This document shows positions 44,465-56,734 of a stretch of 64,000 nucleotides of DNA, piece by piece; the stretch's first letter is position 1; each line of letters starts with the position of its first letter. The stretch comes from Physcomitrium patens (lineage: Eukaryota; Streptophyta; Bryopsida; Funariales; Funariaceae), in NCBI RefSeq assembly GCF_000002425.4, contig NC_037273.1, positions 2,710,904 through 2,774,903 of the forward strand. Reading direction: 5' to 3'. The position numbers and the translations under genes were made by a program. The notes under the pieces are model-generated. The model searched no databases. It saw only the letters and a program-made list of their open reading frames with translations, and was not told where the DNA came from.

Positions 44465-45082
44465 TCTTTGTATTGCCTAAAAATGCCTTTCTTCCCATTT
44501 GAATCAGTAGCCCTTGCGTAACAGTTCATATAATGGATCTGTTATGTGAGCATAATCAGGGATCCAGATTCAATAAAATATACATGCACCTAAAAACCTG
44601 CGAACCTCTGTTAAAGAATCACAATCCTCTTTCATCCTTCCAATTGCATCAACTTTAGTCAGATTTGGTTTTCTTCTATAAGATCCTCATAAATGTCCAA
44701 CAATCACAACCTCTTGTACTCCAAATATGGACTTCATATCCGATAATGTAAGATGAACTTCTCCAAGCCGAGTTAAAATCTTTTCACAATCTGGTATATG
44801 ATCAACAACATATTGGCGACACCCCCTCTTATCTAAAGTTTCATCCTTGTCTCCTTCTCTGTATCTTTTTATAGGAACATCATCCAGAAAAGGCATAGTC
44901 TTCTTCGAAATAAAATCTCTCAATACCTTATTCATCCCATTCATCATATGCTTAACTGAGTTGGTCGCGCCTTGAGGAAGAGTGCACATTCTAACCAATC
45001 CAAGTGGTGTTCTCATTGTTGTCATATCTCTACTTCCTTCGACAAGTTGAAATTGATCATAACCTGAATACAAGTCACCCAT
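44465..45082 (-). pseudogene. Reverse transcriptase palm and thumb (element G)
   Basis: The 131-codon frame begins MGDLYSGYDQFQL and holds TTMRTPLGLVRMCTLPQGATNS and the catalytic box MPFLDDVPIK. Both Asp of the FxDD box are intact. The usual plant gypsy box is YLDDILIYS, so the residues after DD differ. EKILTRLGEVHLTLSDMK and VVIVGHL mark the thumb. A stop at about 45083, replacing Tyr, separates it from the fingers. Confidence 0.88.
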
Positions 45083-45934
45083 TGATTAGATCGCCTTTCC
45101 AGCAAATACCTCAGCAAATTCAGCTACAATAGGTCCAATTCCTGCATTTCTCACAGTTACCACATTCACCAGTTGCATATCTTGAATAAAACGTAGTGAC
45201 CCATTCTTCTTAGGTACTGTAAACCATCGACTAGAATACGGCGCAAATGAAGGTTCCAATATTGTCATCTTCATCTTTTCTTTTAATAGTTCCACCAATT
45301 TAGGTAAATGTGCCCTCGGTACTGGAATCCATCTTAGATTCCAAGGTACATACGGTACAGTGAAGATAACCATAGGTGTTACATTATTCGGATTCACATA
45401 CCCAATTTCATAAGATTCAAAGGCAAACGATCTACCTTGTTTAGCCAACATCTTTTTGAAGCAAGTAATTTCTTCCAGCAATAAAGAACCATCAGAACCA
45501 ATCTTCAATTCTTCAAAAGTCTCTTTAATAAACTGATGTCCAATACTCATTGGATCTCTTAAACTTGCTTCTTTTGATGCTTCTCCCATTTGTTCCTTAG
45601 AATCTTCTGATAATGGTCCGGCAACAGGCTTTACCTTCTTATCTGTCGTTTTATATCTCCTCTCTACAGTGACCTCTGATGCTTGAAAAGATTCAAGTAT
45701 GGTATAAACCTCTCTTGAATGAATCTCAACAATCTTATCATTATCTCCTAACCCAATAGATGTAATTAATTCCAATGAATCTTCTAATCCGTTTTCTTCA
45801 TAAATACCTAAAATCCTCTCATCAACTTGCAATGTACCTAACTTGCATAATTTTCCTTCAATATTATATAATCTTTTTCTTTCTTTTCTTTTAAAATCAT
45901 CAACTTTTTTATACATAATATTTCCATTTTCCAA
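45083..45934 (-). pseudogene. Protease-RT linker and RT fingers (element G)
   Basis: The 282-codon frame is the longest in the element. It starts MENGNIMYKKVDDF, passes a charged stretch, and reaches the RT fingers: MVIFTVPYVPWN, VPRAHLPKLVELLKEK, SSRWFTVPKKNGSLRFIQDMQ and GPIVAEFAEVFAGKAI. The copy in D is 130 + 222 codons with the same blocks. The Met at 45934 may not be a real start, because the polyprotein is likely continuous from upstream. Confidence 0.85.
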
Positions 45935-46019
45935 AATACCAATAAAACTCGCATCAAAGGCACCTTCATCTTACGAGAGTACCTCCTCTTTTGCACCTCC
46001 ATAATCTCGCTTTATAGTT

Positions 46020-46921
46020 GTACCTCCCTAAAATCCTTAAATCATTCAACAATCATTGGCAATGGTTTCTCCCTCAACCTATCTCGATTCCGTTCATGGT
46101 TAGGAAGTACTGTTAGAAATTGTACAGCTTTCCTCCCATCTTTGCTATGTACCCTTGCATAAGTAGAACCATCTTCAAGTACTTTTGTTTCCATCCATGT
46201 TGCCGTAATATAAGGTTGTCCTAAAATCAACGGATAAGACGTTGTATCTTGAACAAAGAAATGTTGCTCCGTCGTAATATCTCCAATCCAAATTTTGACA
46301 TAAAGACAAGCTCCATATATTTCACCCTATGTATTATTAGCTGCTCGTATTGCCTATCCATGTTCCATATCAATTGGCCATTTTTGCTTCTTATAAAGAT
46401 CTTTAGACATAAGATTTATTTCAGAACCATGGTTGACTAAAGCAACAATTCGTTCTTCTATATCTCCTACTTTCACCAATACCTCAGTAGTTGCCTTTGC
46501 CCAATGCTTTTGAGTATAATGGCTCAAAGTTTCCATTTCCTTATCACTATAATCTTTGAAATGTACTCGTTGATTATACCCATTTTTTTTCATTTGTTGG
46601 TTGCTTGTAACTAATATCAACCTCTTCTTCATCTTTATATATTTTTGCATCAATAGCATGATTCATTCCAATTTCGCCCATTAATTGCCTCTTTTGCTTA
46701 ATGCTGTCAATGATAACATCATGAAACTCCTTCTTTACAATTTCCAAAACTTCTTTCAATATGAATTCCACCTTAGCATTTAATATACATTCTTCCAATA
46801 CCCCTTTCAAATTTGTTGCCGCTTCAATGTCAGAAAGTAGCTTATAAGCAATTGATTTGCCCTTATCTTTTGTCTCCCTTGTTTTTTCTTCCAATGATGC
46901 TGAGGTATCATTTATAGGCAA
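46020..46921 (-). pseudogene. Aspartic protease region (element G)
   Basis: Overlapping frames at 46921-46574, 46659-46354 and 46230-46042 carry the same protein as D 17845-18725. The active site reads ALVNHGSEINLMS, so the catalytic Asp is Asn. ILGQPYITAT marks the C-terminal end. A frameshift near 46590 and stops near 46350 break it. Confidence 0.82.
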
Positions 46922-47362
46922 TTCTTATGAAGCTGCCTCCCGAGCCATGTCTCCTCGAGTTTGCCTCTTAGAAGAATTTCCTTCTCTTATATCATCAAAA
47001 TTTCGTTGTCTCTTTTCTTCTATCAAAGCTTTATGTTGGCTCTTAGCAATATATGCATGAACTGAAAGAGACTCAATAGGATCCTTCCAACCTGTTGCAC
47101 CTCATATTGTAGCTGCAGTCCTCAATAACGCTTCTCGAGGTAATTTCCCTTCTTACATTGTAGAAATGGCAAAAGTCCAAAACTCACTAGTTTCCGTACT
47201 TCCACCAAGGTCATCATCTACTCTAGCACCATAACTTGCACTTTCTTGTGCTGCTGTTTCATGCTCTTTTAAGTAATCTTGAACCAATGCTCTCATTCTT
47301 CCTTTGCCAAAATTGGTTTAAAAAAGATCCTCCCTATCTTTTAATGCTATCTTTCCATCTTT
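46922..47362 (-). pseudogene. Gag-protease linker (element G)
   Basis: It matches D 17380-17844. The minus strand shows a LKDRED-like stretch near 47345 and several stops. No known domain is seen. Confidence 0.55.
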
Positions 47363-48259
47363 TTAGCAAATAATTTCTTGCTGTATCATATTATTAAATT
47401 CATTGCAATCTTTCCTAGTGTGTAAAGCATCATTACACCAAATGCATCTTTGTACATATCCTTGTTTTGAAACATTCTTCAAATTGTTTGTAGAAGTATT
47501 TTCTTCAAGTCTTGCCAATTTGATTTGAAGATTTGGCATTCCTCGTATAATTTCTTCCATCTCCATATCTGCTTTCTTTGATAAGGATGTCGAAGGTTGA
47601 ACTGTAGGCATTGTTGGTGGTGTTGTACATACTGGAGCTTTGGGTGCTTGTACTGTTTTCAGAATATTACTCCTATCCTTCCTCCTTTCTCTTCTTGCAA
47701 GCAACCCTACCGCATCTTCAATATTCTTCCACTCTGTTGTCAATCCTTCATCTTCTTCTTTGTCTTCAAGAAGGAGTTTCAATTTTCTTTGTAATTCTCC
47801 ATCAGTAGCTTGAAGAAATAGATCAAATTTATTCGACTCCAATGTCAATTTTTCTACCTTCGATAATTGAGAGTATTGCCTCTCAAATTTCCTTAGTAGC
47901 TCTGTTGCTTGCAAATTCTTATTAGGCCGTTCAATCCATTCCAGAAACAACTTCTTAGTAACGTGATCAACATCTTTCAAGAAATATTCGTCTTTCAATG
48001 CATGTGAAAAAACCTCCCATGAATTCCCATAACAATCCGAAATCGATGTAATATGGTCTCTTATCTCTGGTATCGTAGCAAGTCCAAATAATTCAACCAT
48101 TTTCTTCTCAGAAACTTGATTTAATTCCATTTCACGAACATAACATCTTAAATACCTTGAAATATTCCTTCTATTAAATTGATCAATTTTATTGACCACT
48201 GCTTGCAATGCTTTAGTTGCCAAAGCTTCCTTTCGATTATTGCTTTGTTGTTGCTGCAT
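47363..48259 (-). pseudogene. Gag (element G)
   Basis: The 298-codon open frame begins MQQQQSNNRKE and is the best-kept gag of this family. It contains a helical capsid-like part (IDQFNRRNISRYLRCYVREMEL, KLFLEWIERPNKNLQATELLRKFE), a charged LLLEDKEEDEG stretch, a Pro/Thr-rich linker and one CCHC knuckle C-IW-C-NDAL-H-TRKD-C. The true start may lie upstream, because the leader up to 48400 reads a Gly/Ser-rich segment in frame, with a stop near 48275. Gag would form particles in the cytoplasm. Confidence 0.85.
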
Positions 48260-48435
48260 TGATAATGAGAAGGCTTAAAACATACTAGCAATAGACGGAT
48301 CCATGTCCATACCTTGTCCTTTAGAAGAACCTCCACCAGAAACTCCTTCCAAAGATCCTTCAGAATTTTTATTTTCGTTCTCTTTAAAAATAAAAATAAA
48401 ATCAAACAAAATCCAATACCTTCTACCTCAAGCTT

Positions 48436-48452
48436 TCATGTCGGGTTCACCA
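48436..48452 (-). other. Candidate primer-binding site (element G)
   Basis: The minus strand reads TGGTGAACCCGACATGA four bases inside the 5' LTR. J has the same text with one difference at 60213-60229. TGG at the start fits a tRNA CCA end. I cannot name the tRNA with confidence. Confidence 0.65.
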
Positions 48453-48456
48453 CTTA

Positions 48457-49786
48457 TGTCGTATTACGTGCTTTCCTACTCGAGAATGCACCGAACGTAT
48501 AGCTGTAGAAGGTAGTATGGAGATTTGCTAATATTCAAGCAGTCTATCGATTTTTGACTGTTGGAATATAAATGATTGTAAGAATATACCATAAATCTAT
48601 ATGGATGTCCTTTGACTACTTGCCTAAATCCTTTTTGCCACAATCGGTAGGTCTCTAGATGTTACAGAGAACCCCGAACAATCCAATCTGCTAATCTCCG
48701 ATACCGCTTTATACTCACGATCTTGTATCCATTGATTGTCTTGTTAGATTAACCCAAAAATTTTCATTCACTCCACATACTCAATCCTATAGACACCCTT
48801 TTAATTCTTCAATCACAGATGTAACTTCGATTTCACAAAATAGTCAAGAGTAATCACACCCACTTCATTAAAACCCCGATTCACCAGTACAACACATCGA
48901 CCTTTTAGTATTGATCGCCAGAAGTCCCTTTTCTGACCCCTACACAAAAATTTTGTATCCTCCTTTTTTCTTAACCTCCCTAATTTTCGAATCTCTGAAT
49001 CCTCTCCTCCACCCTAACCATTTCCGAATGGTTTTTTTTTTTTTTCTCTCTTTCGGAAAAAAAATTAATCCAGTTCACCAATATAACACTGACTTTCAGC
49101 AACGATTGCCTCTGTCTTCCCTAAAATCCTATGAAAAAAATACTCCAATTCTCTGTCTTTTCCCCCTCCGAAGCATGAAGCTCGCTCTCTGACCCTTAAA
49201 ATCCTAATTCTCTCCTTCCTTTATTTCTTAATCTATCCTCTTCTTTAACCTTAATTCTTTCCTCTTTCAAATCCTAGCCTCTGAATTTCTTCAATCTTCC
49301 ATCTTCGATCCGGAATTGGCTCTGCTGTCAGAGCTTTCTCCTCCATTTTTTGCCTTTTAAAAAGTTCTTTTTTTGAAAACAACGTTCCCTGAAATGGCAC
49401 AGAGAACAGGACAACCTAAAACGGAATCGAAACCTCCGTAATCGAGACTACATTGAGTCACTCGACCAATTCAGGTCTCATATTGGCTAAGAGGCCCGTA
49501 GTAAGTCCTGGATGTTCCCGTAATTGGGTCAAATTGGTCCTTCGCATCAAACTCGCTCAGTCATCAATTTAGTCCTTTCAATTCTGTTGACTCCCACTAT
49601 TGGACTCGAATAGAGCATTTCGTTACTGATAAGTATGCCTTGACCGATTGTGACGGGGTGTTTGAAATTGGCCCTTGAATATTGGCACTGGAATCGATCA
49701 TTGCTCCCAATATTCGAGGTAACTGAACATTAATAAAAGTCCCCTTTCTTTATATTTTTACGGTATACTCGTGTTACAACATGACA
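48457..49786 (-). repeat. 5' LTR of element G (1330 bp)
   Basis: Begins TGTCGTATTACG and ends ACAACATGACA. It aligns over its whole length with 41136-42474, including the 225-bp segment absent in D and J. Confidence 0.92.
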
Positions 49787-50352
49787 ATGAAAGCAGTGGT
49801 AAATGCAATATACATAAGAAATAGGTGTTTTATAAGTATACTTACATCAATGACTCCGGAAGAAGCTTGGAGTAGAAAAAAACCTTGTGTTTCCTACATG
49901 AAGACCTTTGGATGCATAGCATATGTAAAGACACCAGATTGTATGAGATCAAATTTGATGCAAAAGATATAAAATGTGTGTTTGTTGGATATTATGAAGG
50001 TACAAATGCTTATAGGTTAATGTATTTTGAGACCAAAAAGATCATCAAAAGCTATGATGTTGAATTTTTGGAATACAAGAGTACTTGTGAGCACTTAGAG
50101 ATGTGTCCAAGTAGGAGTAATAGTGTATTTGTGGACATATCTTCAAATTCAACAAAGAAGGAAGAAGTCGAAGACAATGATGGTTGTAAAGATGGAAATG
50201 AAGATGAAGAAGCAAAGAAGGTGGAGAAAAAGGCCTTTAAAAATACTAAAACAAGCAATGAAGAGCATGAAGATGTTGATGATGATGGTGATGAAGATTA
50301 TCAACCTTTGACTAAAAAAAGATTATCTACAAAAGAAAAGAAGGTTCAATGA
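49787..50352 (+). pseudogene. Ty1/copia integrase C-terminus and linker (split copia element)
   Basis: Directly after element G the frame reads VVNAIYIRNRCF, MTPEEAWSRKKP and KTFGCIAYVK, the typical integrase end. A frame change near 49930 leads into VFVGYYEGTNAYRLM. A long acidic linker rich in Glu, Asp and Lys follows to 50352. Together with 39302-41135 it makes one element. Confidence 0.87.
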
Positions 50353-50361
50353 GACCATAGA

Positions 50362-51279
50362 ATGCAACAAGTTGAGGCTTCTCCAAATGAAAGGAGGTGT
50401 CCTTTGAGAGATAGAAAACAATGTAGTGAATGGTGGAAGAATCACATCTTTCCTCAAGTAAGTGAAGAACATGCCAATGTTACATTTCTTGCTAATCTAT
50501 TGAATTTATGTAATGCAATGAAGTCCACACATTCTTTGAAGTGGGAGAAAGCTATGGAAGAAGATTATCAATTACTCATGGATAATGGAACATGGAAATT
50601 GATTGAACTTCTACCAAATCAAGCTTCAATTGGTTGTAAGTGGGTGTTTAGAATGAAGAAGGATGCAATGAGCAATGTCGTGAGGTATAAGGAAAGATTA
50701 GTTGCTCAAGGCTATTTACAAGTTATTGGTATTGATTTCAATGAGACATTTGTTCACATGGCCAAATTCACCACCATTAGAACCATTGTGGCAATTAGGG
50801 CAGCAATAGACTTAGAGATGCATTAAATGGATCTGAAGATGGCTTTCTTGAATGGAGAGTTGGAAGAAGACATCTACATAGATCAACCTCAAGGATTTGT
50901 TGAAGAAGGCAAGCAACACCTTATTTGTAAGTTAAAAAAATCCTTGTATAGGCTCAAGCAATCACCAAGGATATGGTACCAATGCATTGACACATTCTTT
51001 GTGAATGATGGATTTGTGAAAAGCGATACTCATCATTCTATGTATGTCATGCAATCAAAAGTCTTCTTACTGATTGTTATTCTTTATGTTGATGATTTAA
51101 TCATCTTGACTAATACCTTAAAAAAGATGGATTGGTTGAAGGTAAAGCTAGCAAAAGAATTTGAGATGAGTGATTTGGAAGAGCTCTGCTATTGTTTAGG
51201 AGTGGAGTTTGTGAGAGATCGAGCTAAGAAGATCATTACGTTGAACCAAAATATAACATATAATAAAAATTGGCCTTAA
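50362..51279 (+). pseudogene. Ty1/copia reverse transcriptase (split copia element)
   Basis: Two in-frame halves (50362-50826 and 50827-51279) are separated by one TAA at 50824-50826 where Gln (CAA) is expected. Blocks are LKWEKAMEEDYQLL, GCKWVFRMKKDA, ERLVAQGYLQV, IDFNETF, MDLKMAFLNGELEEDIY, LCKLKKSLYRLKQSP and the catalytic VILYVDDLIIL, which is intact. The gene is cut after KIITLNQN near 51260; thumb, RNase H and 3' LTR are missing. Confidence 0.9.
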
Positions 51280-53120
51280 ATTGATATTAGAAGTATAAAA
51301 ATTTTATAGAAATTTTTATAATTTATGCAAAAAAAATTAACTGTTTTAAGAATTATTAGAGTAAATTTTAAGATTTTGATAAAAATAATTTTTACTACTT
51401 TGAAAAGCCAATATGAAAAAATAGAATAAAATTTTAGGACCATAAAATATTTCAATTTTAATTAGATGTTTTAGAAACACCACGATGAAGTCAAAAATCC
51501 ATAAATATTAATTCTACTAATAAAAAATGGAAGGATCCATAGCTAGTATAATCCATGTAGAAAGAGAGGTGTAAAAATCACATATGGATTGTAGCACCTT
51601 GAATGTAGTTAGGAAGATAAGAATAAGACCTCATAGTATAATTCTTTATATTGATTTTTTCTTTTTTTGCTAATAATCTATCTCTTCAAGATAGATAAAC
51701 TTTTAAGAAGTAAAGATATTTAAACTTGGGATATCCATATAATCTAGTAATATCCATATAATCTAGCAACAAAGAGAAGAATCATTTGATGTTAAATTAG
51801 TATCATTCTTAACAAAAAATTAAAAATTAAAAATTAAAAAAATTTGAAAATTAATCATCCTAAGTTATTAAGATTTTTAAGAAAAAAATATCATATTTAT
51901 TAATAGAATTTTTTTTTGTTTGGTCTTTAAAATACTCTTATAAACTTTGAATATGTGATTGAAAAATTTCTTGCTAACCAAGACTTTGAAAAATACTAAA
52001 AAGATGATTTTATTGTATTTATCAAAGACAATAATAAACATCAAAAATACTAATAATAAATTTTAATAAAATTTAATAAATATAAATTAAAATTATACTT
52101 TAAGAAATATAAATTCTATTAAAATATGGTAGAGTAGCTTGGATATATAATATATCCAAGAACATTAAATGTAATGATTAGAAAGATAGAAGCTATAATA
52201 TTTATGCCAAGATCACTAAATATAAGTTAATTGCATATATTTTTTGAATTTTATACTAATTATAAAAAAATTATAAAGATATTCAATATAATTACAAAAA
52301 CTTTAACTTATATTGACAAGAAATGATTAACCTTGAATGTAGAGTAAGAAACAAGAAGTTCTTTTTATAGAATTAAAAAAAATGCTTAAAAATATCACTA
52401 ATCTTATAAAAATCTATTCTAAGATGGTCTTATTAATCATAAATTAATTTAAATAATTAAAAAAATAAAACATTATTAACTCAATTATATGATGATGATA
52501 AAGAATTTATAATTGCCTATGCCAATAGGTAAAATGGCATTATTGAAGCTTTAAAGGTAGGCCTTAATGAAATGAAAATGTGAATTTAAAATAATACATA
52601 GAGTTGATTTAGTCAATATAGTTGAGATGGTTAAAATCTCAATCTATATTAAATCAAAAACACTCTATAGGACCTAGATGGAATATAAAAATAAATGATA
52701 GACATTTTCAAAGTAGAATTATCTTATATAACTTATTATCTTGGCAAAAATTAACAACATTATTTAGAAATCAATTATTGAAGCAACAATAGATAAAAAA
52801 ATTGGTAAAGAAACTAAAGGCACTAAAAATATTTTAAAAGATGGTATAATATTGAACTAATTAAAGAGAGAATAACTGACTAATATATTGAATACCAAAG
52901 AGAATAATAAAATCTTCCAATAAGCTAAAAGATTTGTATAGGAAGGAAGTACTTTTAAAAAGGTTGAATGGCAATAAATAAGTAGTATCAAAACTTCAAA
53001 ACATGAAATTGATCAAATATGTCCATGAAAAATTAGATAAATTTAGAATTCAAAAGATGTATAAACAATTACAATCTCACTATTGATTAAAAAGCATGCA
53101 ATTACAAGATCAACAATTGG
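51280..53120. other. AT-rich DNA without recognisable genes
   Basis: About 1.8 kb with very low GC and no frame longer than chance. Part (52480-53080) has the feel of a highly decayed coding relic, but no block could be assigned. Confidence 0.6.
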
Positions 53121-53664
53121 TGTCAAGGATACAAAATCAAAGAAGATACATAAACTTGTAGAATCTATGTCAAAAAAAAAGTAACAAAATAGAAGAAAGT
53201 ATATATATTCAAGGAAGAACTAGAATCGCTATTGCAAAAGACTAGAAAACATGAGACTCTTGAAACTAGACTAAAAGTAAGAAAAGAGTTGAGAAGAGTG
53301 AGGAAGGCCTCTTTCTTGCCTCTATATATACTACTTAACTAAGAATTATGTAGCGACATGCTATAGGACCTCTAATATACAACCAATTTGTAAGACACAT
53401 GTCTAATTTGCAAGGTAAGTTTCCTAAGTGTATGCCATATATCCAATTTATACTACAAGTAGTCAATATGTCGACATGTGGCCTCTTTGTTGGCCAAGTT
53501 TTCAACCTATCAATCACCTATAGACATGTATAAAGTCAAAGTAGCATCTGTAAAGCTTCTAGAAAGCTTCCTACAAGATATTATCATATTTATCTACTTT
53601 GACTTACTTCTACCTATTCTTATTATCTAGATAATTATTAAGGTAAATATGTATGTCTATGACA
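53121..53664 (-). repeat. 3' LTR of element H (544 bp)
   Basis: Begins TGTCAAGGATAC and ends GTCTATGACA, with the TTATCCTCCCTTTT purine tract complement after it (53665-53678). The hairpin is at 53294-53317, with two mismatches in the stem. Confidence 0.88.
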
Positions 53665-54289
53665 TTATCCTCCCTTTTAGAGACAAGTTCTATGAGGAGT
53701 AGTGATTATGTTGATGAAGTCCAAGATGCACCAAACTATATTTGCCACATACTCTGATCTTTGTTCCCTTCGAAGGTAGTTAATAGGTCCCTTCAACCAT
53801 TGATAATATCTCATATCAGGGCAAAAAGATCACCTTAATATTTGATCATTATTAAGGCCTTCATAACTTCTTTCAAATAAAATATTAATAATACCATCAA
53901 GACTGGTTCTTATCTCTAAAAGTATCACTAAACACTGGGAGTCTCTTCCAAGGTTGTGATATCAAACGTATTGTATCTTGCCAATTATTCAAGAAAGAAT
54001 ATGTCGTTCTTGAGGATCTTCATCTCGATTTTATTATCTCAAAGGTTGTAATAATCACAATGTCTCATCTAATAGCTCAGCAAATGATAGCTCTTGAGTT
54101 CAATCTCCTAGTTGTTGGTTCTCTATCTCCTAAGCACTAAAAAATCTAAACAAACAATGATACAAGATAGAATGAAATCTCTATTGGGCTTACTTTGCTT
54201 TATAATAAAGAATTTTTTGACTCTTCATCTTGATTTTTGATGGATGTCGTTGATAAAAAGCTTTAACTTTAGCTAATATATTTGCTAGA

Positions 54290-54440
54290 TTCCTCAATGG
54301 CTTCCATGTGCATTCATTAATGTCATATCTACCTCAATATACTACATATTCTAACCTATTTTGGCATCGCCTTAAATCTAATATTTCTTCTATCTCAAAT
54401 TCTTCATTATTGTCTACTTCTATATGAAGTGATGGATATC
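54290..54440 (-). pseudogene. Chromodomain (element H)
   Basis: The minus strand reads NNEEFEIEEILDLR, RLEYVVY, a stop, GRYDINECTWKP. The stop replaces the conserved Trp of the VHWKGY block (TGG to TGA), so the aromatic cage is lost. TWEP is TWKP. Confidence 0.8.
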
Positions 54441-54478
54441 AATATCTTGAAAAGAGTTCTCTAAAACCTTAATAAAAA

Positions 54479-55036
54479 CTATGTTCCTCTATCTGATATA
54501 ATATTCTTTGACAATCCATAATAGTGATGGTTGTTATCAAGGACGAGTTTAGCTGTTCCTTTACTTGAGATAGATTTTGTATATAATACAAAATGTGCCA
54601 TCTTCATGAAATGATCTACAATCATGAATATGGAATCATATAAACTTGAAATTAGAAGGTCCATGATAAAATCTATAGAGACAAAAGGCCATGGTTGTTC
54701 TAGTATAGGTAATGGTTGGAGGAATCCATAAGATCAATGATGAGGAGTTTTTAATCTTGAACAAATTTCACATATTTGTAAAAATTCTTTAACAACCTTC
54801 TACATTTGAGGCTACCAAAAATCTCTCGATATAAGTTCTAAAGTATTATTATATCCAAAATGTCCTATTACAAGGAAATTGTGATGAGCTCCAAAAGCAC
54901 GTAATTGTGCTTCTCGTTTTGGAATATATAAGCATCCTTTGAAATAGAGTAGATTCTCCTTAAATTCAAACTTGGAAGTATCTTGAGACTTAGAAGAATT
55001 ATTTTTAATATCATGAATAAGAAGGTCTAAAGACAT
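54479..55036 (-). pseudogene. Integrase zinc module and core start (element H)
   Basis: The zinc part (55036-54812) shows HHNFLVIGHFGYNNTLELISRDFW; the core (54664-54479) shows YDSIFMIVDHFMKMAHF and a HYYGLSKNIISDRGT block, which keeps the second Asp. The core end with the catalytic Glu is deleted: the next text is already close to the chromodomain. Confidence 0.82.
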
Positions 55037-55079
55037 ACTTGCTTGGATCTACAAGAAAAAAGTCAAATCAATAATTAAT

Positions 55080-55740
55080 ATTGATTTCATTGCTTGAAGA
55101 TGAAATTATTCTGGCTTTAGTAAAATTATCTTTTATTGGTCAAAAGTTGCTTCTCTTTCTTCTGGTATAAGATAAGAACGTCTAGAAATAACATCAAACA
55201 AACCTTATTTTTTTTTTTGGCTGATAAGTGATATTGAACTGAAATCTTAACAAAGACATGCTCCAACGAGCTTGGCAACGATTCAAAACATGTATTGACA
55301 TGAAATACTCGAGGTTCTTATGATCCGTATATATTATGATTGGACTTGAAGTGCCTCCTAAATAATGATGTTATTCTTGAAAAGAATCCATGATTGCAAA
55401 AAGTTCCTTGTCGTAGATTTCATAATTAATCTTGGCTGTTGAAAATTTTCTTGAATGAAAAGCTACTAGATGAAATTTTTCATTTGCTCCTATTTGTAAC
55501 AAGACTGCACTAAGGAGCAAAGTCAGATGCATTTGTTTCCATAAAAAATGCTTTCGAAAAGTTGACATGATGCAAAATTGGTACAAAAGTAAAAGCTTTC
55601 TTCAAACTTGAAATGATGCTTCTGCTTCTTTATTCCACTCGAGTTTGTCTTTACAAGTTTAGCATGTAAGTAGCATTGTAACTTGAGAAAAGTTCTTAAT
55701 AAAGATCTGATAATAATTGGCAAATCTCAAAAAGTATTGT
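55080..55740 (-). pseudogene. RNase H and RT thumb (element H)
   Basis: Pieces at 55586-55371 read NEKFHLVAFHSRKFSTAKINYEIYDKELFAIMDSF, and the DHKNLEYF region lies near 55320. It shows the uninterrupted text (CCGTATATATTATGATTGGAC) where element I carries the S1 insertion, which supports the insertion call. Confidence 0.8.
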
Positions 55741-56734
55741 ATATCTCTTATTATTTTTAAAATCTTCCAATGTATGATTGTATGAATTTTTTTAGGATCC
55801 ATCATGAGACCATTGTTTGAAATGATGTATTCTTAGAAGTCAACTTGAATAGTATAGAATACATACTTTTCCATCTTGGCATACAATCTCCAATCTCTAA
55901 TTTTTATAACACACAACAAACATGAATTCCATATTCTTCTGTGTTCTTAGAATAGATTAAAATATCGTCTAAGTAACAAACAAAAAAATCATCTAGAAAC
56001 TTACAAAAAATATCATTCATAAGATATTAAAAAGCAGCTGATATATTCGTGAGTCCAAATGGCATGACATTATGTTTAAAGTGTACATACTTTGTTCAAA
56101 ATGCAGTCTTCAATTCATCTCCTTCTTTAATGTGGACCAAATTGTATGCTCTTTGTAGATCTATTTTTGTATAGATCTTAGCTTGATTTAATTGATCAAG
56201 AATTCTAGATATCAAACATAGAAGATATCTATTCTTGATGGTAATCTTATTGAGTCTTCAATAATCCACACACATTTGTAATGATCCATCTTTTTTCTTC
56301 ACAAATAAGATAGGAGCTCTTGTAAGAGATTTTGAATGGCGTATGAAATTCTTGGCCAAGTTCTCATCAATGTACTTCTTGAGTTCAGCCAACTCATTTT
56401 GTGATAAACTATAGATAGGATAAAATAGCGGTTGAGTTTTTTCTTTAAGATTGATTGAGCAATCATATGGACAATACTCTGAGAAAATATCTACATTCTT
56501 TTTTTCAAAAAAATCTTTAAAATCTTGATATTGAATTTGAATTTGACTTGAAAACTTTTCATTATTTAAGATGGGTGTGGCATAAATAATAAAAGATGAT
56601 CTTTCTTTTGTAGCATGCAAAAAATCTTTTGTATCTACAAGTACAAGTTTGACTACACTAGACTCATGGCTTTCTACTAGATTAGAAAAACTCTTAATGA
56701 TGTTTGAAGAAAAGTCAAGTTTAAAGAAATTCAA
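55741..56734 (-). pseudogene. Reverse transcriptase (element H)
   Basis: The 158-codon frame (56734-56258) holds DCSINLKEKTQ, LKKYIDENLAKNFI and [18 protein letters not shown]. Further left, [38 protein letters not shown] and [12 protein letters not shown] can be followed. The catalytic YLDD is intact, unlike in I. Stops and frameshifts still prevent a whole protein. Confidence 0.85.

Larger units (their letters stand above)
41136..49786 (-). mobile_element. Element G: Ty3/gypsy with both LTRs, inserted in copia
   Basis: This 8651-bp minus-strand element has LTRs of 1339 and 1330 bp, a purine tract and a conserved primer site. From right to left the order is gag, protease, RT, RNase H, integrase, acidic tail. 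It cuts the copia integrase. Removing it together with one copy of a 4-bp flank (ACGG at 41132-41135; ATGA at 49787-49790, both differences being transitions) restores the copia reading F-W-T-E-A-V. LTRs differ by roughly 10 percent by eye, mostly C/T and G/A. It lacks a chromodomain. One nonsense codon lies in RT (near 45083), and the protease Asp is lost. Confidence 0.92.
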
